Source: CBDCNH01 sp965219015 | Lineage (GTDB): Bacteria > Pseudomonadota > Alphaproteobacteria > Rhodobacterales > Rhodobacteraceae | Assembly (NCBI GenBank): GCA_965219015.1 | Contig: CBDCNH010000002.1 | Coordinates: 1-64,000 of the forward strand | Direction of reading: 5' to 3' | DNA length: 64,000 bases | Part shown: positions 26,330-35,993 of the stretch, in pieces | How the letters are laid out: every line of letters starts with the position of its first letter | Position numbering within the stretch: the first letter of the stretch is position 1 | Made by a program: the position numbers and the translations under genes | The notes under the pieces: generated by a model | The model's input: only the letters and a program-made list of their open reading frames with translations | Told to the model about the DNA's origin: nothing | The model's database searches: none

Positions 26330-27589
26330 TCACGACGCGGCGGCGAAGCCGCCTGCCGAAGGTGTCGCGCGGACCGCGCCGTGGGCCGGCAGCACCGCGG
26401 GCAGCACTGCGGGCAGCACGAGGCGCTGCTTGGTCCCCGCGCCCTCGATCCTGTCGATCGAGAAGCCGCCGCCCATCACGCGCGCGAGCGTATGGACGAG
26501 CGACAGCCGCAGCGCCGAGGGCGAGTTCGAATGAATGCCCGCAGGCACCTTCATGCCGCCGGCTCCGAGATCGTCTCCGAGATCGGCCCCGAGGTCGCGC
26601 GCGAGGTCTTCGGGCACGTCCTGCCGCCCGAGCGGGCGGCCCCGGTCGCGCACGACGACGCTGGCGCGGCCCTCGGGATCCTGCGCGATCGTGACGGTGA
26701 CCGGATCGGCCCGGAGCCGGGCGGCCGCCCCGGCATCGGCTGCTCTGGCATCGGCTGCCCCGGACTGGTCGATGGCGACCTGGAGCATCGCCGAGACCGC
26801 CTGGCGCAGCGTGTCCTTCGGCAGCCGGACCGTGCCCTGCGCGCCCGCCGCGAGCTCGACGCGGACGCCGCGGCGGGCGGCGTGGAGATGCTCGAGCGCC
26901 ACCGTCTCGCGCACGAGACCGTCGAGCTCGACCGGATCCGCGCCCTCGGCCGGCAGGTAGAGCCCGCCCTCCGCCTGGCTGAGCTCGAGCACGCGCTGCA
27001 GCACCGCCATCAGATCCTCGCCCGAGCTGCCGATGGTGGTGGCGAACGCGCGGTAGCTCTCGGTGCCGAGCGGCCCGATCGCCTCGCTCCGCATCAGCTC
27101 CGCGAAGCCGAGGATGTGGTTCATCGGCGTGCGGATGTCGTGGCCGAGCCCGGAGATGACGCGGAACTTCGCCGTCACGTCGCGCTGCGCCGCGGCCTGC
27201 CCGAGCCGCGCCGCCGTCAGCGCCGAATCGAGCCGCGTCACGCTCTCCTGCACGCTCGCGAGCAGCACGCCCGCATCGTCGCGGAACGCCATCGGCAGGC
27301 TCGGCACCGTCTGCGCGCGGAGGTAGTCGTCGAGCGCCCGCGTCGCGAGCCGCACCGGCGCCATCAGCGCGTTCATCGCGAGCATGGTGAGCGCCGTGCC
27401 CGCGAGCGTCGCGACCAGCATCGCGAGGAGCAGCGGCAGCCGCTCGGCGAGGCTGCCGCCCGACCACAGGATCGCGAACACCACCGCGCCGAAGATCGGG
27501 ATGTGGACGCCCACGAAGCTCACGAACATGATCTTGCCCATGTAGCTCCGGAGCCAGGCGAGGCGGGACAGAAAGGCGTAGAAGGTCAT
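26330..27589 (-). CDS. Sensor histidine kinase, possibly with a degenerate catalytic domain
   Basis: 419 residues. Two N-terminal membrane helices (IMFVSFVGVHIPIFGAVVFA; LPLLLAMLVATLAGTALTML) flank only a short loop, so sensing is probably within the membrane. The dimerisation box GLGHDIRTPMNHILGFAELM has the phospho-accepting His near residue 143. The ATPase region is weak: the N-box position reads RQAVSAMLQVAID without the usual Asn, while GAGTKQRLVLP fits the last motif. It may act as a phosphatase or scaffold. No response regulator is adjacent. The C-terminal LPAVLPAVLPA is a small repeat. Confidence 0.8.
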   Translation of the reverse strand: MTFYAFLSRLAWLRSYMGKIMFVSFVGVHIPIFGAVVFAILWSGGSLAERLPLLLAMLVATLAGTALTMLAMNALMAPVRLATRALDDYLRAQTVPSLPMAFRDDAGVLLASVQESVTRLDSALTAARLGQAAAQRDVTAKFRVISGLGHDIRTPMNHILGFAELMRSEAIGPLGTESYRAFATTIGSSGEDLMAVLQRVLELSQAEGGLYLPAEGADPVELDGLVRETVALEHLHAARRGVRVELAAGAQGTVRLPKDTLRQAVSAMLQVAIDQSGAADARAADAGAAARLRADPVTVTIAQDPEGRASVVVRDRGRPLGRQDVPEDLARDLGADLGDDLGAGGMKVPAGIHSNSPSALRLSLVHTLARVMGGGFSIDRIEGAGTKQRLVLPAVLPAVLPAHGAVRATPSAGGFAAAS

Positions 27590-27636
27590 GGCGCGCGCTC
27601 CCGGAAACCGTTGCGCCGCACCAGACCCCGACAGGG

Positions 27637-28575
27637 TTAAGAAAGTCCGAAGGCCCGCCGTCCCTGCAGCCACAGCGCCATCGCGCCGTAGCGCAGGCCC
27701 GTGCGCGACAGCCCCGTGCGCGACAGCGCCGGCACCAGCCGCCGCGCGGCCGCCGCGTGGTCCCCGGCGCGGCGCATGTCGCCCGCCCGCCGCCAGGCCC
27801 CGGCGAGGCGGTAGTGGTGGTGCGCGCGCGCGGCGGGAAAGCCTGCCAGGAGGTCCGCGTGCTTGACGAGGATGCGCTCCTGCGCCGCGAGCCGCTTGTC
27901 CCGCGCGCGCGTGATCGAGTTCCCGGACATGCGCTGCTCGACGAGGTCGGCGTCGACGAAGCCGACGCGGCCGAGCGGCGCCACCCGCAGCATGAGATCC
28001 CAGTCGACGAGCGCCGGCAGCGCCTCGTCGAAGCCGCCCGCGGCGTCGAAGGCGGCGCGGCGCAGGAGCAGCGTCTGCGTCGAGATGAAGCTGCCGCGGA
28101 CGAGGCTCGGCAGGATGTCGCCCTCGCGCGGCGCGATGCCGGGACCGGGGTAGCGCAGCACGGGCGCGCCGGGGGGTGCCGCGTCGTCGGTCACGACCAT
28201 GCCGCAGTAGACCGCGACGCGGGCGGGGTCGGCGGCGAGGCAGGCCATCTGGGCGGCGAGCTTGCCCGGCCGCCAGAGGTCGTCGCTGTCCTGGAAGGCG
28301 ATGACGGCGGCGTCGGTCTCGCGCACGCCGTGGTTGCGGGCGGCCGAGACGCCGCGGGGGCCGGGGTTCGCCACGACGCGCAGCCGGGGATCGGCGATGG
28401 CCTCGAGGGCGGCGCGGGTGCCGTCGGTCGAATGGTCGTCGACCGCGATCACCTCGAGCGCGGGATAGCCCTGCGCCAGCACGCTCTCGACCGCGGCGCG
28501 GACGCTCGTCTCGCGGTTGTAGCACGGGATCACCACCGCGACCTTCGGGCTCTTCGGGTCGGCGGCTCTGGGCAT
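27637..28575 (-). CDS. Family 2 glycosyltransferase
   Basis: 312 residues: VAVVIPCYNRETSVRAAVES (residue 12 on), VIAVDDHSTDGTRAALEAI, GVSAARNHGVRETDA and IAFQDSDDLWRPGKL. Acceptor-side ALVDWDLMLRVAPLG follows. ATG 28575 gives the usual short lead. The C-terminal SRTGLSRTGL is repeat-derived. It lies between the kinase and an acyltransferase on the same strand and probably belongs to the same EPS transcript. Confidence 0.9.
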   Translation of the reverse strand: MPRAADPKSPKVAVVIPCYNRETSVRAAVESVLAQGYPALEVIAVDDHSTDGTRAALEAIADPRLRVVANPGPRGVSAARNHGVRETDAAVIAFQDSDDLWRPGKLAAQMACLAADPARVAVYCGMVVTDDAAPPGAPVLRYPGPGIAPREGDILPSLVRGSFISTQTLLLRRAAFDAAGGFDEALPALVDWDLMLRVAPLGRVGFVDADLVEQRMSGNSITRARDKRLAAQERILVKHADLLAGFPAARAHHHYRLAGAWRRAGDMRRAGDHAAAARRLVPALSRTGLSRTGLRYGAMALWLQGRRAFGLS

Positions 28576-28610
28576 CACGGGGGGGGGTCTCGAGGTTGGC
28601 GCGGGCGGGA

Positions 28611-29933
28611 TCAGGACCGGAGACGGCCGAGCGGCCGCGGGTCGCCCACGGCGGGCAGGAGCCGCCATCCGAACCGCCATTCGAGCTGGCGTGCCAGGCC
28701 GGCACGGCCGAGACGGTGCCGGAGACGGAGCGCCGGGGCCTCGACGAGATGCCACGACAGCACCGCGAAGGCGAGCGTCATCGGCAGCGCCAGCGCCATA
28801 TTGACCGCGGGCGTCATCGGCAGGCCGAGATCGGTGGCCATGAAGGCCGCGAGCCCCTGCAGCGGGAAGGCGTAGATGTAGATGCCGTAGGAGTAGTCGC
28901 CGAGCCGGTTGAAGGCGCGGATCCGCCCCGCCGGCACGAAGGCCGCCCAGAACGCCGCGTAGCCGGTGCCGGCCGCGATCAGCGCGAGCCCGAGCTGCCC
29001 CGCGCGGGGGCCGGCTGCACCCGACCCGAGACCCGACCCAAGGCCCGACCCGAGGCCCGACCAGAGGCCCGACCAGAGACCCGTCCCGAGCGCGGCGCCG
29101 GCGAGGACCGCCGCCGCGGCGAGCCCGAGGCCGCGCCCCGAGAGCACCAGCCGGTCGCGCAGCAGATACGCCGCCGTGCCGAGCGCGAAGGGCAGCGACA
29201 GCCGGTGCAGCGCGTCGAGGCGGAGATGCGGATGCGCGTCCGTGGCTGCGTAGAGCGCCCAGAGGAGGAAATAGGCCCCGAGCCAGGCCCCGAGCCGGCG
29301 GCGGCTGCGAAAGGCGCCGCAGAGCCCGGCGAGAAGGAGGCCCGCGTAGCACACGACCTCGTAGAAGAGCGTCCAGACCGAGCCCTCGACCTCGCCATAG
29401 GGCGTGGCCTCGAAGACGCCGGGGAGCGTGTAGACCGGCCAGGCGAGGGTGAGGTTGCCGAGAAAGAACCCCGGCACCGCGGGATCGGCGAGGTAGTCGA
29501 GCACCGGGCGCGCGGTGACGGCCGGGCCGAGCCCCCAGGCGACGACGGCGAGCGAGACCGCGAGGCCGGGGACGAGCCGCAGGCTCCGTGCGAGCACGAA
29601 GCGCCCGGGCTGCGGCGCGCGGTCCCAGCTCGCCGCGATGAGGAACCCCGACACGGCGAAGAACACGTAGACCGCGAGCGCGCCGAGGCTCACGCCGGTG
29701 AGCCGCACCAGCGGCTCGGGGACGCCGCGCCCGAGCGCCATCGGCCAGGCGTGCGACACGAGCACCGCGACCGCCGCCACCGCCCGGACGAGGTTGAGGT
29801 TGTTCTGCCGCCCGGCGGCCGCCTCCCCCAGGACGCGGGGGCCCAGGACATGGAGGCTAAGGACGCGGGGGCTAAGGACGCGGGGCCCCAGGACGCGCTG
29901 CCTCGGAACATGCCGCCCCAGAACATACTGCAT
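28611..29933 (-). CDS. Membrane acyltransferase, OafA/ExoZ type (acyltransferase family 3)
   Basis: 440 residues with about ten membrane helices. RQNNLNLVRAVAAVAVLVSH starts the family domain (catalytic His in VSHAWP). VYVFFAVSGFLIAASWDR and RLGDYSYGIYIYAFPLQG are conserved. It would O-acetylate or O-acylate the polysaccharide at the inner membrane. Two tandem repeats are coded: a 15-bp unit giving VLGPR/VLSPR at residues about 4-36, and a 12-bp unit giving GLWSGLGSGL near residue 295, inside a loop. The first repeat makes the true start uncertain; translation could begin closer to RQNNLN. Confidence 0.9.
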   Translation of the reverse strand: MQYVLGRHVPRQRVLGPRVLSPRVLSLHVLGPRVLGEAAAGRQNNLNLVRAVAAVAVLVSHAWPMALGRGVPEPLVRLTGVSLGALAVYVFFAVSGFLIAASWDRAPQPGRFVLARSLRLVPGLAVSLAVVAWGLGPAVTARPVLDYLADPAVPGFFLGNLTLAWPVYTLPGVFEATPYGEVEGSVWTLFYEVVCYAGLLLAGLCGAFRSRRRLGAWLGAYFLLWALYAATDAHPHLRLDALHRLSLPFALGTAAYLLRDRLVLSGRGLGLAAAAVLAGAALGTGLWSGLWSGLGSGLGSGLGSGAAGPRAGQLGLALIAAGTGYAAFWAAFVPAGRIRAFNRLGDYSYGIYIYAFPLQGLAAFMATDLGLPMTPAVNMALALPMTLAFAVLSWHLVEAPALRLRHRLGRAGLARQLEWRFGWRLLPAVGDPRPLGRLRS

Positions 29934-30493
29934 CGGTATTCTACCCCCGGTTGCAACCCCAGGCCTCCCTTATCGGCCCGCCATCCTTGACGCAAAGTAA
30001 ACGCGCCCGCGGCTGCGCGGCGCTCCTCGCGCGTGGCGAAGCTGCAGCAGAGCTGCGGCAGGTCTTGCCCCATGTGGCACGGCGTCCTCGGGCGGCATGA
30101 CGCGGGCGACGGCCCTGCAAAGCCTGTCCCTGAACCCGGGACCGGCTTTTGCGGACCGGCTTTTGCGGACCGGCTTTCGCCGATCTCTCGGGGCCGGCAC
30201 ACGGCCTCAAGTGGCCGCGCCGATTACACGGCAATTGACCTCGCCGCCTTCGGCACGGACGGCAGGGCACGGCGGAAAGGCATCAGAGCCGCTTGCGGAT
30301 CGGGGACGGAGCATCTGCGCCCCGGTGTCGTCGGGTGAGCCTTCGCGCAGGTCGCAGGTGCCCTGCTTCGGCCACCGGTTCAGGCATGATGATGGCGCCG
30401 CCGCCGAATTCACTTGGTGTGCTGGCAGTGCCCGAAGACGGCAATCATGCGTTTTTCATGATTGCGAGGTCGTTCCGCGTTCCGAACCGCGTT
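29934..30493. other. Intergenic region, no gene recognised
   Basis: About 560 bp. It holds a 14-bp GACCGGCTTTTGCG repeat (three copies, about 30140-30178) and no convincing coding frame on either strand. Base composition falls toward the restriction-type gene that follows, suggesting the edge of an acquired segment. Confidence 0.5.
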
Positions 30494-32617
30494 TCACACC
30501 ACCGCTGTCTCCTCCTGCCCACCGATCTGCCGCTCCAACGCCTGTCGCGCGATGCCCACGGCGTAGGCGACTTGATCTACCTGCGCCACGCGGAGCTCGA
30601 CGTCTCCGTTGCCCCAGGTCCCGACGTTCGAGACGTCTCGGCACAGGCCACGCGGATCGACGAGATCGGCGAACGGGATGTTGAACGTCAGACGCAGCTC
30701 GCCTGCCTTGGGCTCCACGTCGACGAAGTTCGTCTCGGCCTTGTAGGCGACGTAGAGCTTCAGGAACTGCTCGCTGACATCCTCATCGAGCGCGAGCACC
30801 TCGCGGCGGAAGGCATCGAACAGCGCGCGCACCGGTCTTCCCGACAGGTTCGGGTGGTCAGTGATCGTGTAGCCCGTCGCAGGTTCGGTACCGACTTGGT
30901 AGGTCGAGAGCACCGCGTCGCTGAGCCTTGGCGCCGCCCAGACGCGGACCGCCTCCTCGGCAAGCCGTGCGGCGCGGTCCTTGATGGCCGTCTCGTCCCA
31001 GCGATCGAGCCGTCCAAGGTCCTTGTTGAGTCGCAACGGGCTCTCGCGAAACCCGCCCCCGATGTCGCGCTTCTGCGCGAACGGGCGGTCGCTGTACTCC
31101 GAGTTGTACCCTGTGAGGGTGAGGTTGCCGAGCGTGTGCAGCCAGGTCTCGTGCACGCGCGGCCAGTCCTCGCCCAGTTCCTCCTTCCATCCGTCCGACA
31201 GCCCGCCCGTGGCCTGCGGCATGATGTGCTCGATCGTATAGTCCTCGACCGGCACCCGCTCCTTGCGCCCGTGGTTCTCGAACCGGCGCAGCCAGAACGA
31301 GCGCTGCCGCATGTTGTAGAGATCGCGGGTGACCAGCTCCCGCCGGAACTCGTCATCGCCCGGGAACCGGCGATAGGTCCGCAGGGACAGCAGGTGCGCC
31401 TGGATGCTCTCGAGGTAGCGGTCCTTGCGCAGGTGGCGCCCGAAACCGGCGAAGGTCTTGTTGAGCGTGTTGGTCGGGATCGCGCAGGCGACGCGGCGGA
31501 ACACGTAGGCCTCGATCAGGCGCACGGCCGCGAAGAAGTCTTTGTGCCCAAGGATACCCTGCTCGTAGTCGCCGTAGAGCTCCAGCAGCAGCGGGAACGC
31601 GGTGTCGACCTTCAGCTCGTGGAGATCGGCAAACGCCTCGCGCAAGGCGCGGTCGGGCTCCTGCTCCGAGCGCGCGTTGAGGATCATCCGGCAGTAGTAG
31701 CGCGCGTGGTCCCGCAGGTCCCGCAGGAGCGCCTCGATGCCCGCCTGCGCCACCTCCGTCCGGCGGGCGTATTCCTTGAACGCCTCGTACACGTCGCCGA
31801 TTCGCGAAATCGTCCCGGTCCGGAAAGTGAGGAAGTGCCGCATGAACCCGTCGAAGTGCGCCGAGTACGCCTCCTGCCCGAAGGCACGCTCCATGGGGCG
31901 CCAGCACTCGGTGTAGAGCCGCGTCTGCTCGCGAGGCTCAAGGCCCATGAGGACGTAGTTGCGGATCAGGTCGGCCTGGCTGAGCTGACGGCCCGTGGAG
32001 TTCATGGACTCGAAGATGAGCTGCGGGTTGTCGTGCTCGCGGCTCAACGCGACGTCGACCACGATCAGCTTCGACAGCCCCCGGCATAGGTCGCCCAGAT
32101 CGCTCAGGCCAGCGATCCAGTCGCAAAAGAGCTGGTGGTTGCGGCGGACGGTCTCGGATGCGTCATCGGGCAGCGGCTTGCCCTCGACGATGGCGATCAG
32201 CGTGTCCTTGTCGGCCTGCGTGAGCACGAGCTTATAGGCGCGTTCCCCATCCTCATCCGGATCTTTCAGATAGCGGTTCTCGATCTTGCGCGCGGAGAAG
32301 CCGTCGATTGGCTCATCCTCCTTGCCGAGCGCTTCGCGCAGCGCGGCGAGCAGGGTCATCACCGTGGTCAGCCGCTGCTGGCCGTCGATCACCAGCAGGG
32401 GTCGCCGGTCGGTCTGGTTCGACAGCCCGTCCTCGACATAGACGATCGAGCCGAGGAAATGGACCGGCAGACCCTCGTCTGCGCCTGCCCGCAGCACGTC
32501 GTCCCAGAGTTGTCGGCACTCCCGCTCGGTCCAGGAGTAGGTGCGTTGGTAAATCGGGATTACGAACTGCGGGGCCTTGCGAATAACCTCCAGAAGCTTC
32601 GCCTCGGTCGCTTTCAT
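30494..32617 (-). CDS. DUF262/DUF1524 protein, GmrSD-like type IV restriction enzyme candidate
   Basis: 707 residues. The N-terminal DUF262 domain has IPIYQRTYSW and the signature VIDGQQRLTTVMTLL (about residue 75). The C-terminal DUF1524 HNH-like nuclease has EDYTIEHIMPQA and HTLGNLTLTGYNSEYSDRPF. A final domain (VRALFDAFRREVLAL to VAQVDQVAYAVGIARQ) looks like DUF5655. This single-chain architecture resembles GmrSD/BrxU enzymes that restrict DNA with modified bases using nucleotide hydrolysis. It stands alone, with no methylase nearby. Codon use is less GC-biased than its neighbours, consistent with transfer. ATG 32617 opens the conserved domain. Confidence 0.9.
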   Translation of the reverse strand: MKATEAKLLEVIRKAPQFVIPIYQRTYSWTERECRQLWDDVLRAGADEGLPVHFLGSIVYVEDGLSNQTDRRPLLVIDGQQRLTTVMTLLAALREALGKEDEPIDGFSARKIENRYLKDPDEDGERAYKLVLTQADKDTLIAIVEGKPLPDDASETVRRNHQLFCDWIAGLSDLGDLCRGLSKLIVVDVALSREHDNPQLIFESMNSTGRQLSQADLIRNYVLMGLEPREQTRLYTECWRPMERAFGQEAYSAHFDGFMRHFLTFRTGTISRIGDVYEAFKEYARRTEVAQAGIEALLRDLRDHARYYCRMILNARSEQEPDRALREAFADLHELKVDTAFPLLLELYGDYEQGILGHKDFFAAVRLIEAYVFRRVACAIPTNTLNKTFAGFGRHLRKDRYLESIQAHLLSLRTYRRFPGDDEFRRELVTRDLYNMRQRSFWLRRFENHGRKERVPVEDYTIEHIMPQATGGLSDGWKEELGEDWPRVHETWLHTLGNLTLTGYNSEYSDRPFAQKRDIGGGFRESPLRLNKDLGRLDRWDETAIKDRAARLAEEAVRVWAAPRLSDAVLSTYQVGTEPATGYTITDHPNLSGRPVRALFDAFRREVLALDEDVSEQFLKLYVAYKAETNFVDVEPKAGELRLTFNIPFADLVDPRGLCRDVSNVGTWGNGDVELRVAQVDQVAYAVGIARQALERQIGGQEETAVV

Positions 32618-32791
32618 GCCCTGTTCCCGCAAACCCCGTTCACTCGTCAGTATGCGACACCATGCATGATACGGAAGGACGCGACTACCGCATTGCAAGG
32701 TCCGCGCGAGCAGGCGCTGAAAGTCCGGAAATCAGGAGAATCCGGCCTTCCCCGGCACGAGATGCGGCGGCCCCCCCTCAGCCCCGTCCCC

Positions 32792-35656
32792 TCAGCCCGC
32801 CGCGAGCTCGAAGCCCGGGACGGGCATGCCGAGGCCGAGCACGTCGGGGGCCCAGGTCTCGTAGAGCGCCCCCGCGACGATGGCGTCCTCCTGCGCGCCG
32901 CCCGCGCTGCCGGTCGCGGTGCGGCTCGCCCCGTTGACGAGGAGCCGGACCCGCGTGCCCGCCGCGGGCCAGACCCCCGACGCCTTCGTCAGCCGCACCG
33001 TGTTGCCCGCGACGGCCGCCGCGAAGCCCGTCTCGGCGTAGCTCGCCCCCCCGTCGGTGCTGACCGCCCAGCCCCGCAGCGCGTTCGGCGCGGGACTGGT
33101 GAGCGCGCCGCCGTTCGGGAGCGTGAAGGCGACCGTGAGCACCGCGGTGCCGGCCCCCGTCACGGCGCTCCCCGCGGGCGTGCCCGAGGCGTCTGCGCCG
33201 ACCGCGCCGACCGCGCGCGCGGCCATCACCGCGAGGCGCGCGCCGAGCATCGGGTTCGAGTTCAGCCGGGTGATGTCGGGATGCCCGCCGCCGCCGTCCT
33301 CGATGCGGAAGTCCGCCATCGGCGGCCCGACGACCCAGGTCGCGGGGTTCGCCGCCGCGAGCTTGCGCCCCGCCGCGATCGCGGCCTCCATGCCGGACTG
33401 CACGGTGTGGCGGGTGAGCGGCGCGTAGCCCATGATCCAGCCCGGTGCCAGCGCCGCCGCGAGGCTGTGGTTCCCCGCGAGCGGCCCGGTGCCGCTGACG
33501 AGCGCATTCAACACCGCCTCGAAGCCCGCGGGGTTGGTCATGTCGTTGCTGCCCCACTGGTGCAGCACCGCCGTGATGTCGTTGCCATAGCCGTCGAAGA
33601 GCGCCTGCAGGTCGGACCAGCGCCGGCCCGGGTTCGCATCGGTGACGAGCTCGATCATGCCGGTGCCGTTCTCGGCGGCATCGACCAGCAGCACCGGCAC
33701 GTAGGGCTTGAAGCGGCGGTACTGGTTGAGGAAGTAGGCCGCCGCATCGGCCCGGTCGGCGACGCCGAAACGGGTGAGCGTGGCCGCGTCGCGCGCAGCG
33801 TCGCGGGCGAGCCGCGACATGCCGCGCACGTCGCCCGCGCCGGGGCTCGCGGCATAGCCCACGGCGTCCCAGGCGATGCCCATCTGGCTCTGCCCGAGCC
33901 AGAGGAACTTGTGCCCGACGCCGAACGGGTTCCGCATCTCCGCGACGAGCGCGGGCCGCGTCGCCGCCCGCGCCCGCGCCACCCACCAGCCGGCGGTCTC
34001 GGGGAGGGTGATCTCGCCCGTCCAGGCGCCGCCCGCGATGCTGCCGGCGCTCGTCCAGTCGCGGATCACGGCACCCGTCGCGGCATGGATGACCTGCACC
34101 TCGACGCCGCCCGCGATGCCGCCCGCGGTGCCCGAGAAGCGCACCTTGCGGGAGGTCGCGGCAGCGGGGAGGCCGAACACGTGGCCCGTCGCGAAGGGCG
34201 TCATCGTCAGCCACTCGGCCGTGCCCTGCCGGCGCAGCCGCGAGCCGGGCACGAGGGTGCTGCCGTTCCACGCCGTCGCGGGCGCCGAGGCGTCGGCGGT
34301 GGCCCAGGCGGGGGGGCCGTAGCTCGCGGGCGTGCCGTCGAAGACGCGCGCGTAGCGGAACCCCGCGGGGGCGAGGCGGCTCTCGAGCGGCGCGCCGAGG
34401 GCGATGGCGGCGAGGTCCGCGTCCGCCGCGGTGCCGTTCCAGGCGAACACCGCCTCGATCTCGCCCGGCCAGTGCGTGACCGCGTTCGCCGCGACGTCGG
34501 CCGCGGGCAGCGCCGGGGCCGCGAAGCCGTTGCCGCCGAGAAGGAAGTTCGAGCCGAACGAAAAGAGCGTGTTGGTGGCGTAGGTGGCGGGCGTGCCCGC
34601 GAACTTCGCGCCGGTCTCGAGCGAGTACCAGTCGCAGACCCAGTCGGTGCCGGTGCGCTTCAGCACCACGAGCGCGCCGTCCTCGGTCCAGGGCGCGCTC
34701 AGCATCGGCACCGCGCTCTGGCTCGCCCCCCGGAACTTGGCGAGAAAGCGGTTGGCCTGCGCCGTGGCGCCGCTGGTGGCGCCGTAATAGGCGAGGCTCG
34801 CGGTATTGGCGCCGCCGCCCTGCGTGCCCCAGACGCCGAACTGGTAGCCCTTGAGCCGGCGCGTGCGCTCGAGCCGCACGATGCAGCCCATCACCCCGTC
34901 GCCCGCGCCCCAGTTCGTCGTGCCGGCCCCCGCCTGCACGAGGACGCCCGAGCTGTCCGCGCGCGCCGTGGTGCCGTTGTCCTCGGGAAAGCGCAGCGAC
35001 GCCGTAGCCGCCGCGAGATCGACCGTGCCCGCCACCGCCGTCACGACGACCGCGAAGCTCGTGTCCCGCGACCCCTGCCCGTTCGTCGCCCGCACGGTGA
35101 TCGTGCGCGAGGCCGCCGCCGCCGTCGGCGTGCCCGACAGAAGCCCCGCCGGGGTAAGCGCGATCCCCGTCGGCAGCGTGCCCGACGCGAGCGCGAAGGT
35201 GATGGGCGCGGTCCCCGTCACGCGGGCCGCGAAGTCCACGGGCGCGATGGCGGTGCCCGCGGCATACGCCTGGTCGGGGGTGGCTTGCACGAACGCGGGC
35301 GCCGTGCCCGCCACCGCCGTCACGACGACCGCGAAGCTCGTGTCCTGCGACCCCTGCCCGTTCGTCGCCCGCACGGTGATCGTGCGCGAGGCCGCCGCCG
35401 CCGTCGGCGTGCCCGACAGAAGCCCCGCCGAGGTGAGCGCGATCCCCGCCGGCAGCGTGCCCGACGCGAGCGCGAAGGTGATGGGCGCGGTCCCCGTCAC
35501 GCGGGCCGCGAAGTCCACGGGCGCGATGGCGGTGCCCGCGGCATACGCCTGGTCGGGGGTGGCTTGCACGAACGCGGGCGCCGAGGGCGGAACCGCCCCG
35601 AGGACCGCGCGCCGCAGGTCGGTCAGCCCGACCCCGAGGGTTATCTGCATCTGCAT
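32792..35656 (-). CDS. Large SGNH/SASA-type esterase with Ig-like repeats, possible head-spike fibre
   Basis: 954 residues without a signal peptide, opening MQMQITLGVGLTDLRRAVLG. Next come two nearly identical 93-residue putative Ig repeats (PVDFAARVTGTAPITFALAS, GLLSGTPTAAAASRTITVRA), then a lectin-like region. A SGNH/sialate-esterase-like domain follows: block I LWLGQSQMGIAWD, block III-like LHQWGSNDMTNP, and a DGGGGHPDITRLNS Asp/His block. The C-terminus is a small beta domain. Such enzymes remove acyl groups from polysaccharide. Absence of a secretion signal, the short structural-type N-terminus and a gene-transfer-agent spike base gene 7 kb away suggest a phage or GTA spike fibre that attacks this EPS; that link is inference. 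Confidence 0.75.
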   Translation of the reverse strand: MQMQITLGVGLTDLRRAVLGAVPPSAPAFVQATPDQAYAAGTAIAPVDFAARVTGTAPITFALASGTLPAGIALTSAGLLSGTPTAAAASRTITVRATNGQGSQDTSFAVVVTAVAGTAPAFVQATPDQAYAAGTAIAPVDFAARVTGTAPITFALASGTLPTGIALTPAGLLSGTPTAAAASRTITVRATNGQGSRDTSFAVVVTAVAGTVDLAAATASLRFPEDNGTTARADSSGVLVQAGAGTTNWGAGDGVMGCIVRLERTRRLKGYQFGVWGTQGGGANTASLAYYGATSGATAQANRFLAKFRGASQSAVPMLSAPWTEDGALVVLKRTGTDWVCDWYSLETGAKFAGTPATYATNTLFSFGSNFLLGGNGFAAPALPAADVAANAVTHWPGEIEAVFAWNGTAADADLAAIALGAPLESRLAPAGFRYARVFDGTPASYGPPAWATADASAPATAWNGSTLVPGSRLRRQGTAEWLTMTPFATGHVFGLPAAATSRKVRFSGTAGGIAGGVEVQVIHAATGAVIRDWTSAGSIAGGAWTGEITLPETAGWWVARARAATRPALVAEMRNPFGVGHKFLWLGQSQMGIAWDAVGYAASPGAGDVRGMSRLARDAARDAATLTRFGVADRADAAAYFLNQYRRFKPYVPVLLVDAAENGTGMIELVTDANPGRRWSDLQALFDGYGNDITAVLHQWGSNDMTNPAGFEAVLNALVSGTGPLAGNHSLAAALAPGWIMGYAPLTRHTVQSGMEAAIAAGRKLAAANPATWVVGPPMADFRIEDGGGGHPDITRLNSNPMLGARLAVMAARAVGAVGADASGTPAGSAVTGAGTAVLTVAFTLPNGGALTSPAPNALRGWAVSTDGGASYAETGFAAAVAGNTVRLTKASGVWPAAGTRVRLLVNGASRTATGSAGGAQEDAIVAGALYETWAPDVLGLGMPVPGFELAAG
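35025..35582 (-). repeat. 279-bp tandem duplication encoding two Ig-like domains
   Basis: Copies at 35025-35303 and 35304-35582 are almost identical at the DNA level (a few substitutions such as CCCGCG/CCTGCG). Each encodes one 93-residue domain. The near identity means recent duplication or ongoing homogenisation. Confidence 0.9.
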
Positions 35657-35993
35657 CCTGGCATCCTCACCCGACTGGCTCACCCGACTGGCCCACCCGA
35701 CTGGCCGCGCGGGCGCAGCCTCGGGAAAAGACCGCAAGAAGGCGTTACCCCTGCGCGCGCCGCGGCGACCCGACCGCGACGAAACCCGTGGCCCCCGCGC
35801 CACGTAGCTGCGCCCGATCGAGCGCCCGATCGATAGAATGCGCGCGACCTTGCGCCTAGTCATCCAAGGGGCCGGCGGCTAGGATGCCGCCCGCCCGTTT
35901 CCCCGCCGTGCCGCAGATGCCGTGCCGCAGATGCCGTGCCGCAGACGCCAACCCGAAGGAACACCCGCCCCGTGAACGCCCCGTGAGCGACCT
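35657..35993. other. Divergent intergenic region
   Basis: About 337 bp between the esterase/fibre gene and the polymerase gene. A 13-bp CCCGACTGG(C)-CA unit is repeated three times near 35675-35705. GATCGAGCGCCCGATCGAT near 35816-35834 is an imperfect inverted repeat that could be an operator. Confidence 0.4.

Noticed and set aside
29820..29920. VLGPR repeats as a pentapeptide-repeat protein domain
   Set aside because: They lack the A(D/N)LXX pattern and are limited to a DNA-level 15-bp array at one gene start.
32135..35836. Very long plus-strand reading frame (over 1200 codons) opposite the restriction-type and esterase genes
   Set aside because: It is the antisense shadow of two well-supported genes; the translation is Arg/Gly/His rich with no domain, a common artefact in very GC-rich DNA.
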